This document shows, in pieces, positions 9,586-21,081 of a stretch of DNA of 64,000 nucleotides (its first letter is position 1; every line of letters begins with the position of its first letter). The position numbers and the translations under genes are program-made. Below the pieces are notes generated by a model. The model saw only the letters and a program-made list of their open reading frames with translations. It was not told the origin of the DNA and did not search any database. The stretch spans positions 69,921,400 through 69,985,399 of the forward strand of contig NC_053144.1 of NCBI RefSeq assembly GCF_016808335.1. The letters are read 5' to 3'. The stretch is from Panicum virgatum. Its lineage: Eukaryota > Streptophyta > Magnoliopsida > Poales > Poaceae.

Positions 9586-11899
9586 ACAGTAATGCCGATG
9601 GTCTATTTCTAACAGTTCCGCCCAATTGTTAAAGAAAAAAAGAGCAAATGTGATTCTAGTACCTTTTTGTAGGTTAGTAGCTTTGTTGTGAAGAAATCTT
9701 TTCCAAGTCCTGCAAATATAGCTTGTTAAAATTGTACACTCCCGCTGTCATTGCAATCCCAAATGTCACTAACACAACTGGTTCACCGATACGGGTTTCC
9801 ATCTGTAAACTTCAGAACAGTCAAGGACTGTGATAATTTTTGGTGATGGAGAAAATGTGTTGATAAGATTGGCTACTTCAGAAGAACCATAGCTGCTGTT
9901 CTGGGATTATATCCAACCCCTTTATATCTGAAGGGAAATTGCTTCATCTCTCCCAATCCCAAGAGGTTGGACCTGAACCTGATCCTCATCTACTGACACA
10001 AGCTTGTCTGTATGTCAATGACTAAACTGATGCTACTCAAATTCTGATGGGACCTGAAGATATTGGACCACCTGCCCATCTTAAGACTGATTGATGCAAG
10101 TTGGCACACCGTGTGTGAAAGGAATAGATGGGTTTATCAAACAGACAAAAGCACGCACATGTCCAACGACCAATCACAGCAAGCATCAAAATTCAGGGAA
10201 CCAGAAGAACAGGTTGGCCGGTGGACAGCCGAGGGGAACGGGAAGGATTTGAACGGTCTTCGTCTCATCTTACCAACTCGCCTGTTCAGAGAGGCTTCCA
10301 CTCTTTAACTAGCAGGTGGTGTGCATCCATTATTTTGTCCAACCTACGTTTGGCGAATTCTAATTTCTGGACACCCAGTCAACCCATGCGGTGTTGCATG
10401 CTTGAGTTGCCGCTGCCAGCTACCATAGTCTCCACGAAACAATTCGAGCGGCAAGCATTTGCATTTCTTTTTCCTAACAGAAAACGTGTCAGTGCTGGCT
10501 GGTGCTCCGGCAGAAATGGGGGACGAAATGATTGCCACACCACACCACACCACGACGGGGCCGGCCGGCCGGAAGCACGAGTCGGTGTCGACGCACCCGT
10601 GCGCGGACGGTTTCAGAATTTCAGAGGCTGCTTATTTGTGTCGCGCAGGCGCAGCGCCAGCGGCGGCCGCTCTCTGCTCGACAGCAACGTTTGGGTCCCC
10701 GGGGAAGCCGGAATGGAGACCCGGCGAATCAGCCGTCCGGGAATCCATTGTCGCTCTTTTTCTTCTTCTGTTGAGCAGCAAAAGCTTAGTGATGTACCAA
10801 ACGCATTGTGCGTGAACAACAATATTGATGCATACGGATGCCAATTTTCCCCCAAATGATCTACCAACGCAGTGCACGGCACATCGTGCAGTCGTACTGG
10901 ACACTGGACTGTCTGGACATGGTGCTTGAAAGGTTTAAAGACGATGCAGCCTCGCTACACGTCTAACGTAGATCAGAGGATGAATAATGGTGCTGATTGA
11001 TCCTCACACACAACAGTTCACAGTACACAGTACCCTCCACCAAACTTGGAAAAACCGGGCAAAATTAGACGTACTGAAACAGACAAACGGACGGGCTTAT
11101 TCGGTACTACGGCTACTAAAATCCAGTATTGATATGCTTCAATTGCAAATGGACAAACAAACATACATGGCAGCCTACAAAGGCACGCAGGCACAAATGA
11201 AGCCACAGAAAACAATCTTGGAGCAGTTGGAAGATCACCATCAAGAAACGCTTTGCGCTCCCGGATTTGGGACCATGCGTTTGCAAGAATGGAGGTAGCG
11301 CGGCGGCGCCGGACGGCCTGCGTCTTATCTGAATGTGCTTCTACTTGCTAACCCCGTTTAGTGTGAATTGGATCAATCTTTAACTTGAATTATTTATATC
11401 CCGTAGCCCGCGGTGCAGGCCTGATGATTTGTCGGAGCAACCTATGCTTGTGTAAGTTGTGGTTGCACACATCCTTGTTGCAGTCCCACTCCAAAGGAGA
11501 GATGACCTGGTCATCTGGAAATGGCATGCCTTTTGAGTATCAGCAAACAGCCAACCAGGATAGTGGCCTGTGTCCCCTGGATTCTTGTGGCCTTTTCACC
11601 TTTTTCAGAAAAGCAACACTCCATTGTTGATTCATAATATGTACATGCACCCATCAAAGCTCTAGTCATCTGGAAAAAAGGCAGGCTCTAACACCTGAAT
11701 TCCACATGAAGAAGTGTGGTTGGTACATGAAATCAAGGAAAGTCCCAGACCTGGCATGAACAAACCTTTGATCTTAATTATCTTTCTTTTGAAGACACTC
11801 ACGAGCTGGGGACCAAAAAATATATACCAAAACATATGCCTGCCCCACTGCCCAGGGTCAGGGTGTGATACAGGACCAAAGAAGGCAGCAGGAGTAAAA
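9586..11899. other. Intergenic region, no supportable gene
   Basis: The first 200 bases or so can serve as 3' UTR for the TOM1-like gene. The rest holds several unrelated overlapping ORFs on both strands (for example around 10130-10860 and 10990-11300) without recognisable domains, splice structure or consistent codon character. I see no RNA gene or clean transposon end here. Confidence 0.5.
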
Positions 11900-11900
11900 G

Positions 11901-12130
11901 CATGTTTAGTTCCAAAAAAAATTTCTACAATACTCATCACATCGAATTTTTGGACACATGCATAGAACATTAAATGCAATTGAAAAAAATAACTAATTAC
12001 ACAGTTTAACTGATTAGCGCGAGATGAATTTTTAAGCCTAATTAGTTCATGATTGAATATTATTTGTCAAATAACAATGAAATATGCTACAGTGCCAAAA
12101 CACAAACTTTTTCGCGAACTGAATTCTGAA
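11901..12130. mobile_element. Degenerate MITE of the GTTTAGTT family
   Basis: Starts near CATGTTTAGTTCC and shares with the next two elements the internal signatures TCACATCGAAT, ACACATGCAT, TAACTAATTACACAG and GTGCTACAGTG-like blocks. The right end (CGCGAACTGAATTC) is a worn version of the usual AACTAAAC terminus. Boundaries are approximate. Confidence 0.6.
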
Positions 12131-12510
12131 CACTCCCAGCTCAAAACGACTGAATTCTGAACACTCCCTCATGTTTGGCTATTGCCCCCTTCTGAATAGT
12201 CCCCATGCCGTGTGTGCCCGTTGGGTCCTCCTGTCACGTATGGTCAGTGCACCACTTGCCTGCCTGACACAAATATGTTGCCCACCTCTCCAAGTTTTTC
12301 CTAGTACGTGCCAAATGGACGAGGAATTCGATTGATTAGCCCAACGCTCAGATTCAGATTGTACGCTCCACACGTGCCTCCCCTGTCAAAGTGTCACACA
12401 GCTTCCTCCATTGGTAGCAAGAGTAAAACCATCTTTTTCTTTACCAATATAACCACAGTGTAGTACTAGTTATTTTTATAGCTGCAGCCTGCAGGTTTTC
12501 TTTACAGTAG

Positions 12511-12754
12511 GGCCCTGTTTAGTTCCCTTCAAAATTCCAAAACTTTACAAGATTCTCCATCACATCGAATGTTTCAACGCATGCATGAAGTATTAAATGT
12601 AGCTAAATAAAATAACTAATTACATAGTTAGATTGTAATTTGCGAGACGAATCTTTTGAGTCTAGTTAACCCATGACGGGACAATAATTATCAAATACAA
12701 ACGAAAGTGCTACAGTGTTTTACACCCAAATTTTTACGCAACTAAACAAGGCCC
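12511..12754. mobile_element. MITE with GGCCCTGTTTAGTT termini
   Basis: Left end GGCCCTGTTTAGTTCCC; right end GCAACTAAACAAGGCCC, so the ends are inverted repeats. Internal blocks TCACATCGAATGTTTCAACGC, GCGAGACGAATC and GCTACAGTG are shared with the neighbouring element. No coding capacity. This is a very common grass MITE type; I do not assign a superfamily because the target-site duplication is unclear. Confidence 0.8.
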
Positions 12755-12757
12755 TTT

Positions 12758-12996
12758 CTTGTTTAGTTGCCTTCAAAATTTCAAAACTTTACAAAATTTC
12801 CCATCACATCGAATGTTTCAACACATACATGAAGTATTAAATATAAATAAACAAAATAACTAATTACACAATTTGTCTATAATTTGCGAGACGAATCTTT
12901 TGAGCCTAATTAATCCATAACGAGATAATAATTACCAAATACAAACGAGAGTGCTACAGTACTTTACACCCAAAAGTTTACGCATCTAAACAAGGG
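12758..12996. mobile_element. Second MITE of the same family, directly adjacent
   Basis: Left end CTTGTTTAGTTGCC, right end GCATCTAAACAAGG. It is a close relative of the element ending at 12754, in the same orientation and separated by only a few bases, so the two either inserted side by side or arose from a tandem duplication. Confidence 0.8.
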
Positions 12997-13263
12997 TTTA
13001 ACCATTATATCGGATGGCAATCATCCCGATCTCACTTTTAAAATGACGTCAGTCTGCAGGGCAATTCAATAAAATTTGTGGAAGAAAAAAAGGAGGAAAT
13101 TTTAAATTTGCTTCCTTCTGCAAACACGGAAACGGCAGCAGCTGCAGCAGACGCTATCCGAGAAGTTCAGAGCAATTGCTGCGTGCAGACCGCGGCGCAC
13201 GTAATCTGCGGCGTTTGCTTGCTGCAGTGGCAAAGGTGAACTGCTCGAGATGTAGGAAACCTA

Positions 13264-13596
13264 GGCCGTGTTTAGTTACAAAAATCAAAATTCTAATTTT
13301 TTTTCCGGCACCTGCATGGAGATTTAAATCTAGACGAAATAAAAAACGCATTACGACTGCTGCCTGTAAATCGCGAGACGAATCTAATGAACCTAATTAG
13401 GCCGTAATCAGAAACTAAATTGCTACAGTAATGCTACAGTAAACAACCTCTAATGACGGATTAATTAGACTCATTAGATTCGTCTCGCAATTTACAGACG
13501 AGTTATGTAATTTATTTTGTGATTAGTTTATGTTTAGCACTTCAAATGTTGAAAGATGTTTTTTCAAAAATTTTACGGAGCGCACCTAAACGGGGC
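13264..13596. mobile_element. MITE with internal inverted arms (GGCCGTGTTTAG type)
   Basis: Left end GGCCGTGTTTAGTT; right end CACCTAAACGGGGCC is its imperfect inverted repeat. Inside, CGAGACGAATCTAATGA (about 13374) recurs inverted as TCATTAGATTCGTCTCG (about 13471), and CTACAGTAATGCTACAGTA lies at the centre, so the element can fold into a long hairpin. Confidence 0.75.
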
Positions 13597-14365
13597 CCTA
13601 AACTTCTTCTCTCTGCCTTCTCTGCATCCAGACTTGCATCAAGCATTCAAGCAGGTGTTCCTCCACGATCAGTCATCAGTTGATCACCTGACAACGATCA
13701 ACTATTTGACAACTTCCTTTTCAACAGAGAGTATCAGGCTAATAAGCATTGTACTAGGCAGTAGGCACCGCAACTGATAATCTGCCAACTTAAAATTTCC
13801 GTAAAAATAAACTGTAGTTTCTTACTAATGTGCTTTCACTTCGCTTGTTGGAAGATTTTTGTGCTATTAAAAACTGTCAAACAAATGTATTATTTCTTTT
13901 TTTTCTAACGAAAAAAGTCCCGAAATGGAAACCAAATTCACCTCAGCCAGCAGTTAAAGATGCAAAATGATGGTGCATTTGGTCCCAGGAGCACATTCTC
14001 TTTCCCCTGATATTTGTACAAGAATTCTGAATTTTCGCACCCATCCAAACACGCAACAACAAACAAGGAATTCTCGTCTCACGAAATAGGGGGGAATGGA
14101 TCCAACCAAAATCTCTGCTTGCAATTGCTAACGCACAAACTCCTGCTGCTAATCCTCCACATGAGCATTAATAAATCCCACCGCCACTAAGCGCACTACC
14201 ACTATAATATTGCAGTTGGACATCACGAAATCACAAGTCCACGGACACCGCCGATCCCCACTTATTAAGCTTCCTGTCTCGGCGGCCGCCTCCTCTCTTC
14301 TCCTCATCGGGTCTCCCCAGCTCCCACTCCACCAGGCCCCGCCACTGATTCAGAGTCCGCCATTG
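13597..14365. other. Upstream region of the remorin gene
   Basis: Intergenic and presumed promoter/5' UTR. The last 150 bases are C/T-rich, like a grass 5' leader. A TATAATAT stretch near 14203 could be a TATA element but is not decisive. Confidence 0.35.
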
Positions 14366-17300
14366 ATGGACTACGAGCGCATCCACGAGCCGCTCTCCCG
14401 TCAGGTGCGCACCTCGTCGCGATCCCTGCCTGAATTTGCTTTTCTGAGTGCTTCATTTCCGGATCTTGCTTGGGTCCTCGTCCTGATGCCGAGTTGGGTT
14501 ACAAGATCGAGTGGAACCTGGCATTGGCACAGATGATCTCGTTCGATTTGTTAAGTTTCGCGCGTTCTTGGCTCTTGCTTGCTTGTCTTGGGTTCGTGAT
14601 GTTATTGGACAAAAGTTTGAGGCTATCCATACTATTTATGTTTCTTGAGGTGTGACTTTTTAATAATTAGTTCGTTGCCGAACTCGATGGTAGTTCAGGA
14701 TTGTTGCCGTTTGGACAGATTCCTTGCAGTGCCTTTTCCATTCTCCATTCTTCTTTCGAATTCGGCTGCCGCTTTGGTACTTGTGCGGTTAAATTTGACG
14801 CGCATTTTGCCGAAAAGTTGCAGCTTTGTCCTGCAATCTGATGTTACCCATCACTGTTGTTCTCAAATTTTGTGCTTTCTGTTCCGTAGCTTTCAATTGC
14901 TGGCGGTAGCAAAGATGGGTGGGATTGGGATAGGTCGGGCGTTTCAGCGCACACTTCACTAAAAAGCTGGGATCTTCTTGTCCGTTCCGTTGCGATTCCA
15001 GCTTTTTTCGGTTCTAATTTGGCAATTTGTTGGTTCGATTCGCCTCCTTTCCTCTATTTCACCTATTCGGTTCGTCGTCCACCACATTTCACCCTTCTTC
15101 GTTCTTGCTGCCTCACCAACTCATTTCTTCATTCATTCTGCTCCAGTCCGGTGGATTCTCTCCAGCTAAGCTACGAGCAATGCTTCGCGGGCTAGAGAAA
15201 CACCAGCGCAGCGGTGATGACACATCACCGGAGGCCAACGACTCCGGCGAGCTCGACGACCGAAGTAAGTCCCCCACCTGAACAATCGTCAAACTGCTTC
15301 GTGATTCAACCTTTGCCATTTGCTGAACGCTAACTGAATACTGAATGTGTCGACAGGGAGCTTGGAGTGCTCCACCTCCATGTCGAGCCACAGTGGTCAC
15401 AGATCAAGACACCGAGCTCCAGACGACGATAGCTTCGACTCCGAGAGCAGCTCATCGGGACCGCCGACGGTGAAGAGGTCCGCGGCGGTGGCTGCGTTAC
15501 TGCCGCCGTTCTCCCGGCCAACTCCTTCGAAGTGGGACGACGCCGAGAAGTGGATTTCCAGCCCGACGTCAAACCATACAGGCCGCGCGGGACCTGCCAC
15601 TGGGACTGTGCCAAAGAAGTCATCATTGGCATTTCCTGAACATGGAGGCCGCCCACCAGCTGTTGCTAAGGTGGTCGCGGATGTGCCCATTAGCACTGGA
15701 CCCTTGGTTAAGAATTCAGATGGTAAGCTTCAACTTTGCCATGCTATTGTTTTTTTTAATGTTTCAACTCATATAGTATGATATATTATCCTAGCGACTT
15801 GTGAGGGCCATATTTCTGATTAATGCCATTGGATTTCAGCCTATTTTGCATGACGTAGTTTGGATGTTGAATAATCAGTAGTTGTTTACGATGTAGCGTG
15901 CATGGTTCAGCTAAGGAATATTTGGTTGCCAAATTTGAAATGTTAGAGCGGCTGAATTAGGGATAGGTAAAGTGTAGCATCATGAGTTGCTGGTGCAGAA
16001 AAGTCTGGCTTTGATGTTCAGCTGTTCTTTTCATCATGGCAGGCTCTTGGGCCCTTAAAAAGTAAACTGTAATTCATTTACCATCCCTTAATTTTTTATA
16101 ACAAATATGGAGTACATAAATATGACAGTCAAATTTGCCTAAATCTGCTCGCTAAATAAGTGCATTACTTATTTCCTTTCGGGAAATGATTACAAGGATA
16201 AACACCTTTCAGATCAGGATATATTTCAGGCATATTACATCATTCTCTTATTAGATGATAGCTGATGTGGTTTAAAAGTTCACAGATTATTTACAGAAGG
16301 AAGTTTTGTGAGTTTCTATATTATTGGAATATTGGTACATTTCAGTGCACTTTTGATGAAAATTTATGGTACACTCTATTTTCAGGTCTAACTCAGTCTG
16401 ATTTATTTAAACCTGCACAAAGTTCTCCAATAGTTGATGAACCAGAGGCTGCAATTAGGTCAGTCTCGATGAGGGACATGGGAACAGAAATGACTCCAAT
16501 TGCGAGCCAGGAGCCTTCTCGGACTGGGACGCCTATCATTGCATCTAGTCCAACATCCTCTCGGACACCAACTCCGCAACGTACTACTGAATTCAGTTTA
16601 AGTAATATTGATTCTAACAAGAAGGAGATGTCTGAGGAGGAGCTACAAATAAATACGAGACAGGAAATTATGGATCTTGGCCAAAGGTTAGGCAAGACTA
16701 CTATAGCCGCATGGGCAAGTAAGGAAGAGAAAGCTGCTGCACATCTCACAAGTAGTACAACCCATAAGGTTGTCAATATCGACATGGAGGCTCGAGCTAC
16801 GGATTGGCAGGAGGCAGAGAAGGCAAAGTATCTTGCAAGGTATATTTGATCCGTGTTGGCTAAATTCATCTGTTTTTTTTTATCTTCGTATATCTTTGTT
16901 TGCTTGAACACACGTATGATTAGTATGCTTTGCTATTAGAAGAATGGAAGTTTAGATACAAAATGCTGACTACATGACATGAAAAAAGCACACTAACCAA
17001 CAATAGTAAAGTTAATATGGTATACAATACAACTGCAAATTGTGTGGATTACAAGCCAAGCCACGTGAAATGGAGGATTGCAATTGTTTTTATGGAGTTT
17101 CTAATTAATTATTTATCCAATCCTTGAACTTATGTAGGTTTCACAGGGAGGAAGCAAAGATCCAAGCTTGGGAAAATCACCAGAAAGCGAAAATCGAAGC
17201 TGAAATGAAGAGGATAGAGGTAACATTTTGATTTCTCTGCAACTTCATAATCTAGATACCATAAACGAAACTTTTTCTTGGAGCTTGTATATATGCAGTT

Positions 17301-17845
17301 TCCATTATAAGCGACGACTGAATCCCATAAAGCACCATCGCCCTTGAAAAATCTCATTATCCTGTGATTAGATTGAATCTGGAATACTGAAGCAGAAGTA
17401 GTACTCAATTTGCCCAGTTCCAGTTACTCAATACTGTATACCGTGCCTGAATTAGTCTCTGCTTCAGAACATTCTTCCTATTGCCAAGTGTCCACTGGAT
17501 GTGTGCATCATTAGTACTTGCAAGCTCCAATGTCTTGTGGTGGACAAGAATGAAGCTCGTACGAATTCGATATATTGGTTCCAAGAGAACTGAAGGGAAA
17601 CTCAGTTTGCAGATCTTGACAAATCGTTCCTCTGATTACAGGCCAAGATAGAACGAAAACGGGCGCGCGAGCAGGACAGGCTGGCCAACAAGCTGGCAGC
17701 AGTAAGCCACCGAGCAGAGGCGAAGAGGGAGGCCGCGGAGGTGAGGAGGAGCCAAGAGGCGGCGCGGACAGAAGAGATGGCAGCTGAGATCCGAGAGACA
17801 GGGCACGCGCCTTCGTCGTTCTCCTGCTGGTGCTGGTGCCTCTGA
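14366..17845 (+). CDS. REM: Remorin family protein (long, C-terminal remorin domain)
   Basis: Six exons: 14366-14404, 15147-15264, 15357-15722, 16386-16839, 17138-17219, 17642-17845; phases agree and give 420 residues. Start MDYERIHEPL; next SGGFSPAKLRAML, a conserved N-terminal block of long plant remorins; then a Ser/Pro-rich disordered part with SSRTPTPQ. The remorin_C coiled coil spans about 300-408: DWQEAEKAKYLARFHREEAK, IQAWENHQKAKIEAEMKRIE and KLAAVSHRAEAKREAAEVRR. The tail SFSCWCWCL is a Cys-rich membrane anchor; remorin C-terminal cysteines are S-acylated and place the protein in plasma-membrane nanodomains. Remorins oligomerise and act in cell-to-cell transport and signalling. The length and SRTPTP motif suggest a long-N-terminus group (4 or 6). 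The model looks intact. Confidence 0.93.
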
Positions 17846-18748
17846 ACGACTCCTCAGGCGCCTATAGCAGGATCCGCCGTCATGTGTGGTGGTGGGTGAG
17901 GTGGAAAATTTGTTGCCGCACGACCCTTGTAAATTGTAATGCGATGCCATGGGCTCATCTTTGTCACAAGGAATGCCAAGTGTTTGTCGTCCTGATTCCA
18001 CGGATCTGAAATATATCCAAATTTCGTATTCTCGAGAGGAATTGCGACGAGCTCTTGACCGAGAAGGCGGCGTATCTCCGGCGAGAGGAATTTGGAGCTG
18101 GGCTTATGCAAACTCGGCCCACGAATCGGATCGCGACTTTTTTTTTGGTTTGGGCTCCTCAGCCCATCGGAGCACGGCAGGCTCTTGTGCTTCTCCTTGG
18201 CCCCCCTGAATAGGAGACCTTCCGTTTCGGCGGTGATGGATTGGATTGCCGAGGAGGAAGGCTGGAGCCACTGGCCTTGTTTGGTTTGGCAAGGATACTA
18301 GCACGCACACTCCTGGAAAAAAGAATTTTGTATGCATGAAGCACTAAATGAAGTCTATTTGCAAAAAATTTTTAGGGATGGGTGTAATTTTTCGCGACAA
18401 ATGTAATGACAGTAATTAATCGATGATTTGCTACAGTGATGATACAGTAATCATCCTCTAATCGCGCGGTCAAAGGCCTCGTTAGATTCTTCAGAGTCAC
18501 TAGCGCGGGGTTCTAAAGTTAATTTTGTAAACTGACTTTGTTTGACAACGTAATTAGCGGTCAAAATTTACTATTCCTTACCAGCTCGTCCTATATATAT
18601 ATAGCTAGTAGTAGTAGCTACCAGGAGGAGGAGGAGGGTCTCTGAAGCGCACACGCACGACGATTATTAATTATTTATTGTTCCTAATAGCCGTACCCCG
18701 ACGAGTCGGACTCGTCGCTCCTCCCATAGGAGTGAGTATTCATCATCC
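17846..18748. other. Remorin 3' UTR and intergenic DNA with a MITE-like segment
   Basis: After the stop comes presumed 3' UTR. From about 18273 (GGCCTTGTTTGGTT) to about 18590 the sequence resembles a worn GTTTAG-type MITE: GCATGAAGCACTAAATGAAG, GCTACAGTGATGATACAGTA and a GTTAGATTC block are present, but the right terminus is not clean. A TATATATATAG stretch at 18594-18604 may belong to the promoter of the next small gene. Confidence 0.5.
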
Positions 18749-19024
18749 ATGGAGACGGCGGCGGCGGCGATGGACCACCGCGCGGCGCCGTCGCTGTCGG
18801 CGGAGGAGAAGCGGCGGATCGAGCGGGTGGCGCGGTGCGTGGCGCGGGACCGGGACGGGGACCTCACCGAGAAGCTGCTGCTGCGCCTGCTCAGCATCAC
18901 GCGCAACGGGCGGCGCTGGGGTTTCCTCGCGCCGGACCACCCGCTCCACCCCTACTACCTCCAGCAGAAGGTCTCCGAGCGCTGCCGCATCCTCCGCCCG
19001 CGCCCCGCCGCCGCCGATCGCTGA
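18749..19024 (+). CDS. Small SURP/SWAP-like domain protein, single exon
   Basis: A 91-residue intact ORF with strong GC3 bias, as in neighbouring grass first exons. After an Ala-rich start, LSAEEKRRIERVARCVAR is followed by LTEKLLLRLLSITRNGRRWGF and FLAPDHPLHPYYLQQKV. This order (amphipathic helix, a hydrophobic segment, then FL...HP.H.YY..KV) is the pattern of the SURP (SWAP) module of splicing proteins such as SF3A1. SURP modules are about 55 residues and usually sit in much larger proteins with RNA-binding parts, so this is a stand-alone or reduced version. A second ATG at 18770 would give an 84-residue protein. The TATATATATAG near 18594 supports transcription on this strand. Function is inferred from the pattern only. 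Confidence 0.65.
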   Translation: METAAAAMDHRAAPSLSAEEKRRIERVARCVARDRDGDLTEKLLLRLLSITRNGRRWGFLAPDHPLHPYYLQQKVSERCRILRPRPAAADR

Positions 19025-20413
19025 TTCAATTCCATCCCATCCGATCCGATCCGCCCGCTCTCTACTACTAGCATTCATTGGCACCCTGCACCCAGGATGC
19101 GCGCCGCACCACCAGATTTAATTTGCCTCTGCTTCTCCCTTTTTTTTGTTAATTTTTTATTATGTGAATATGAATATTTGTGCACAGCGTCTTGGATTAA
19201 TTAATTAATTGTTGGGATCATACTAGGAAGTAGACCATGCATGATAGATCACACCACACGGAGTCTCTGAATTTTTTTTGACGTGCATAACTATTATCTT
19301 CAGCAATGGTACCATATATATATAATCTCTACATCGATTATACTTTTTTGAGATTATTCATCGATTGTACTATTTGGGATGATCGACATATGTATGCCAT
19401 GGAAGCTAGAAAAATTACGCAATTTTTCAGATTTTGAACTCGATCCAAGCCGTCAATGATGTTATTATTAGAATAAGCACGGTATCAGGGGAATGATCCT
19501 GAATGAATTGGAGTGCCTTTGCACTTTCACCGTACCATGCCGGAAATACGGGCAGAACATTAAATATTTCCCATAAACATAAAAAAATGCTCATGGAGAA
19601 GGGAAATTTCCTTACAAGTTGAGTTGAAACAATTTGATTTGAAGTGCAAGAGCAAAACAAGATTCTTTCCGACTCATGTTTTTTTTTTGAAAGTTACTCA
19701 TGTTTTTTTAGTATATACTACGTACTAAGGTTTAATTATTAACCCGAGTTGAGTGTGGTGGATTTGCATGCATCCATCTTTTTATCCGCAAGGAAAGTCG
19801 AACACGATAAAAAATTAGCAAGGACAGACTTCAATTCGTATGCAATGTATTAATTTTATTTGGGAGAAGTATGCAATGTAATTTGTAACTAAACCATGCA
19901 CCATTGTCTAAAACATTAGCGCGACGGTAACATTAATCAGCTCGTGTGGTTCGCAAGTGGCGGTAATTAATTGCCATTCAACATCTCGGAATCGCTTGCC
20001 TGTTATGATTGATACAGCTGCGCTCATGATTTTCATCCAGTCACATGTGTCGCAATGCAAAGTGAAAAACCTAGTTGAATTCGTCAGAGATGCAGAACTG
20101 AACTGCTGGCGCAGCAGTCACAGGCGATTTAACTAGAAACGAAACTTGAAATGCATGTCTTTAGAGCCGAGCATGGAAACAACCAGAGTACAAACTAGGG
20201 GTACAAGCTAAGATAGAGCATGGTTTAATTTTGTGCCTTGCACAGACAGGCATGATAATTATTTCCAGCTGCTAGTGCAACTATCTAATGCAGACATTGA
20301 AGGAAGGAAATACCAGATTAGCCAAAAACTTAATGGAGACAACCAACAGGTGAATGTAGTCCCACTCCCACTGAATTGAAACTTGAAGTTCTAGCATCAG
20401 GACCGTAACGCTG
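19025..20413. other. Intergenic AT-rich region
   Basis: Likely 3' UTR of the small gene, then AT-rich DNA with T-runs and no recognised gene, RNA or transposon terminus. Confidence 0.5.
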
Positions 20414-20767
20414 TCATGGGACTTGGCACGCTTCCTCCAGCCTGCTGATGAACACATCTGTCAATGCCGTCTTCGAAGTCAAGGCCGCCGCTTTTAGCAG
20501 ATCAACAGCCTGCGAAAGATTGATCCAAACAATCATTGATAAAACCTCCAGGTAGATTCGTATGTATAGTTAATTAGGGTGGGAATAGCACATGAATACG
20601 TCCATCTCCAAAACATTTTCCTTGTCTACCTTACTCCAATGCTTCATCACCAGTATTGCTGAAGCCCGATAGATAAGTAAATCATCATCCACAACATAGG
20701 CGACATCTCTGCTAAACTGCGGGTCACATAAACCAGATTCTTTTAGGAGCTCATCTCCGGAACACTT
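20414..20767 (-). pseudogene. Two 3'-terminal exons of an unrecognised gene, cut off at the 5' side
   Basis: Minus strand. One exon from about 20767 to 20600 reads DELLKESGLCDPQFSRDVAY, then VVDDDLLIYRASAILVMKHW, and ends EMD at a GTATTC donor. The next exon, 20509-20414, follows a CGCAG acceptor in phase and reads AVDLLKAAALTSKTALTDVF, ending in RLEEACQVP and TGA. The splice sites, phase and protein-like composition support real exons. I do not recognise the family. Towards its 5' side the frame ends at a T10 run (20768-20777), followed by unrelated DNA and then the ALIS promoter, so no room is left for the rest of the gene. It is most likely a gene fragment left by a rearrangement. Confidence 0.5.
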
Positions 20768-21081
20768 TTTTTTTTGAGCATCATGGAACGCGACCTAAGT
20801 TGAACCATTCTGGGATGGTTCGCTCCAAAGTGGTGTTCACAAAATTATTAGAAGTCCAACGCGGCCTAGAGGAGCATTAGAAATGAGCCCATGAACAGAC
20901 TGGCCCACTTAAACGAGCTGGGCTACGGCCTTTCGCGTCTGTCCTCTCTCTCGGCGTCCATCCTCGCGACCCATTTGGTTCGTCGGGGCGCCTCCTCTCA
21001 CCCCCGTCGCTCTCTGCCCTCCTCCACCATCATTCCACCTCCGGAGTCCGGACTTCACCTCTTCTACTTCCCCGTCGGGAC

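Noticed and set aside
10128..10859. 243-codon plus-strand frame
   Set aside because: No known domain, several competing frames on both strands and no splice or promoter context. Composition alone does not support a gene.
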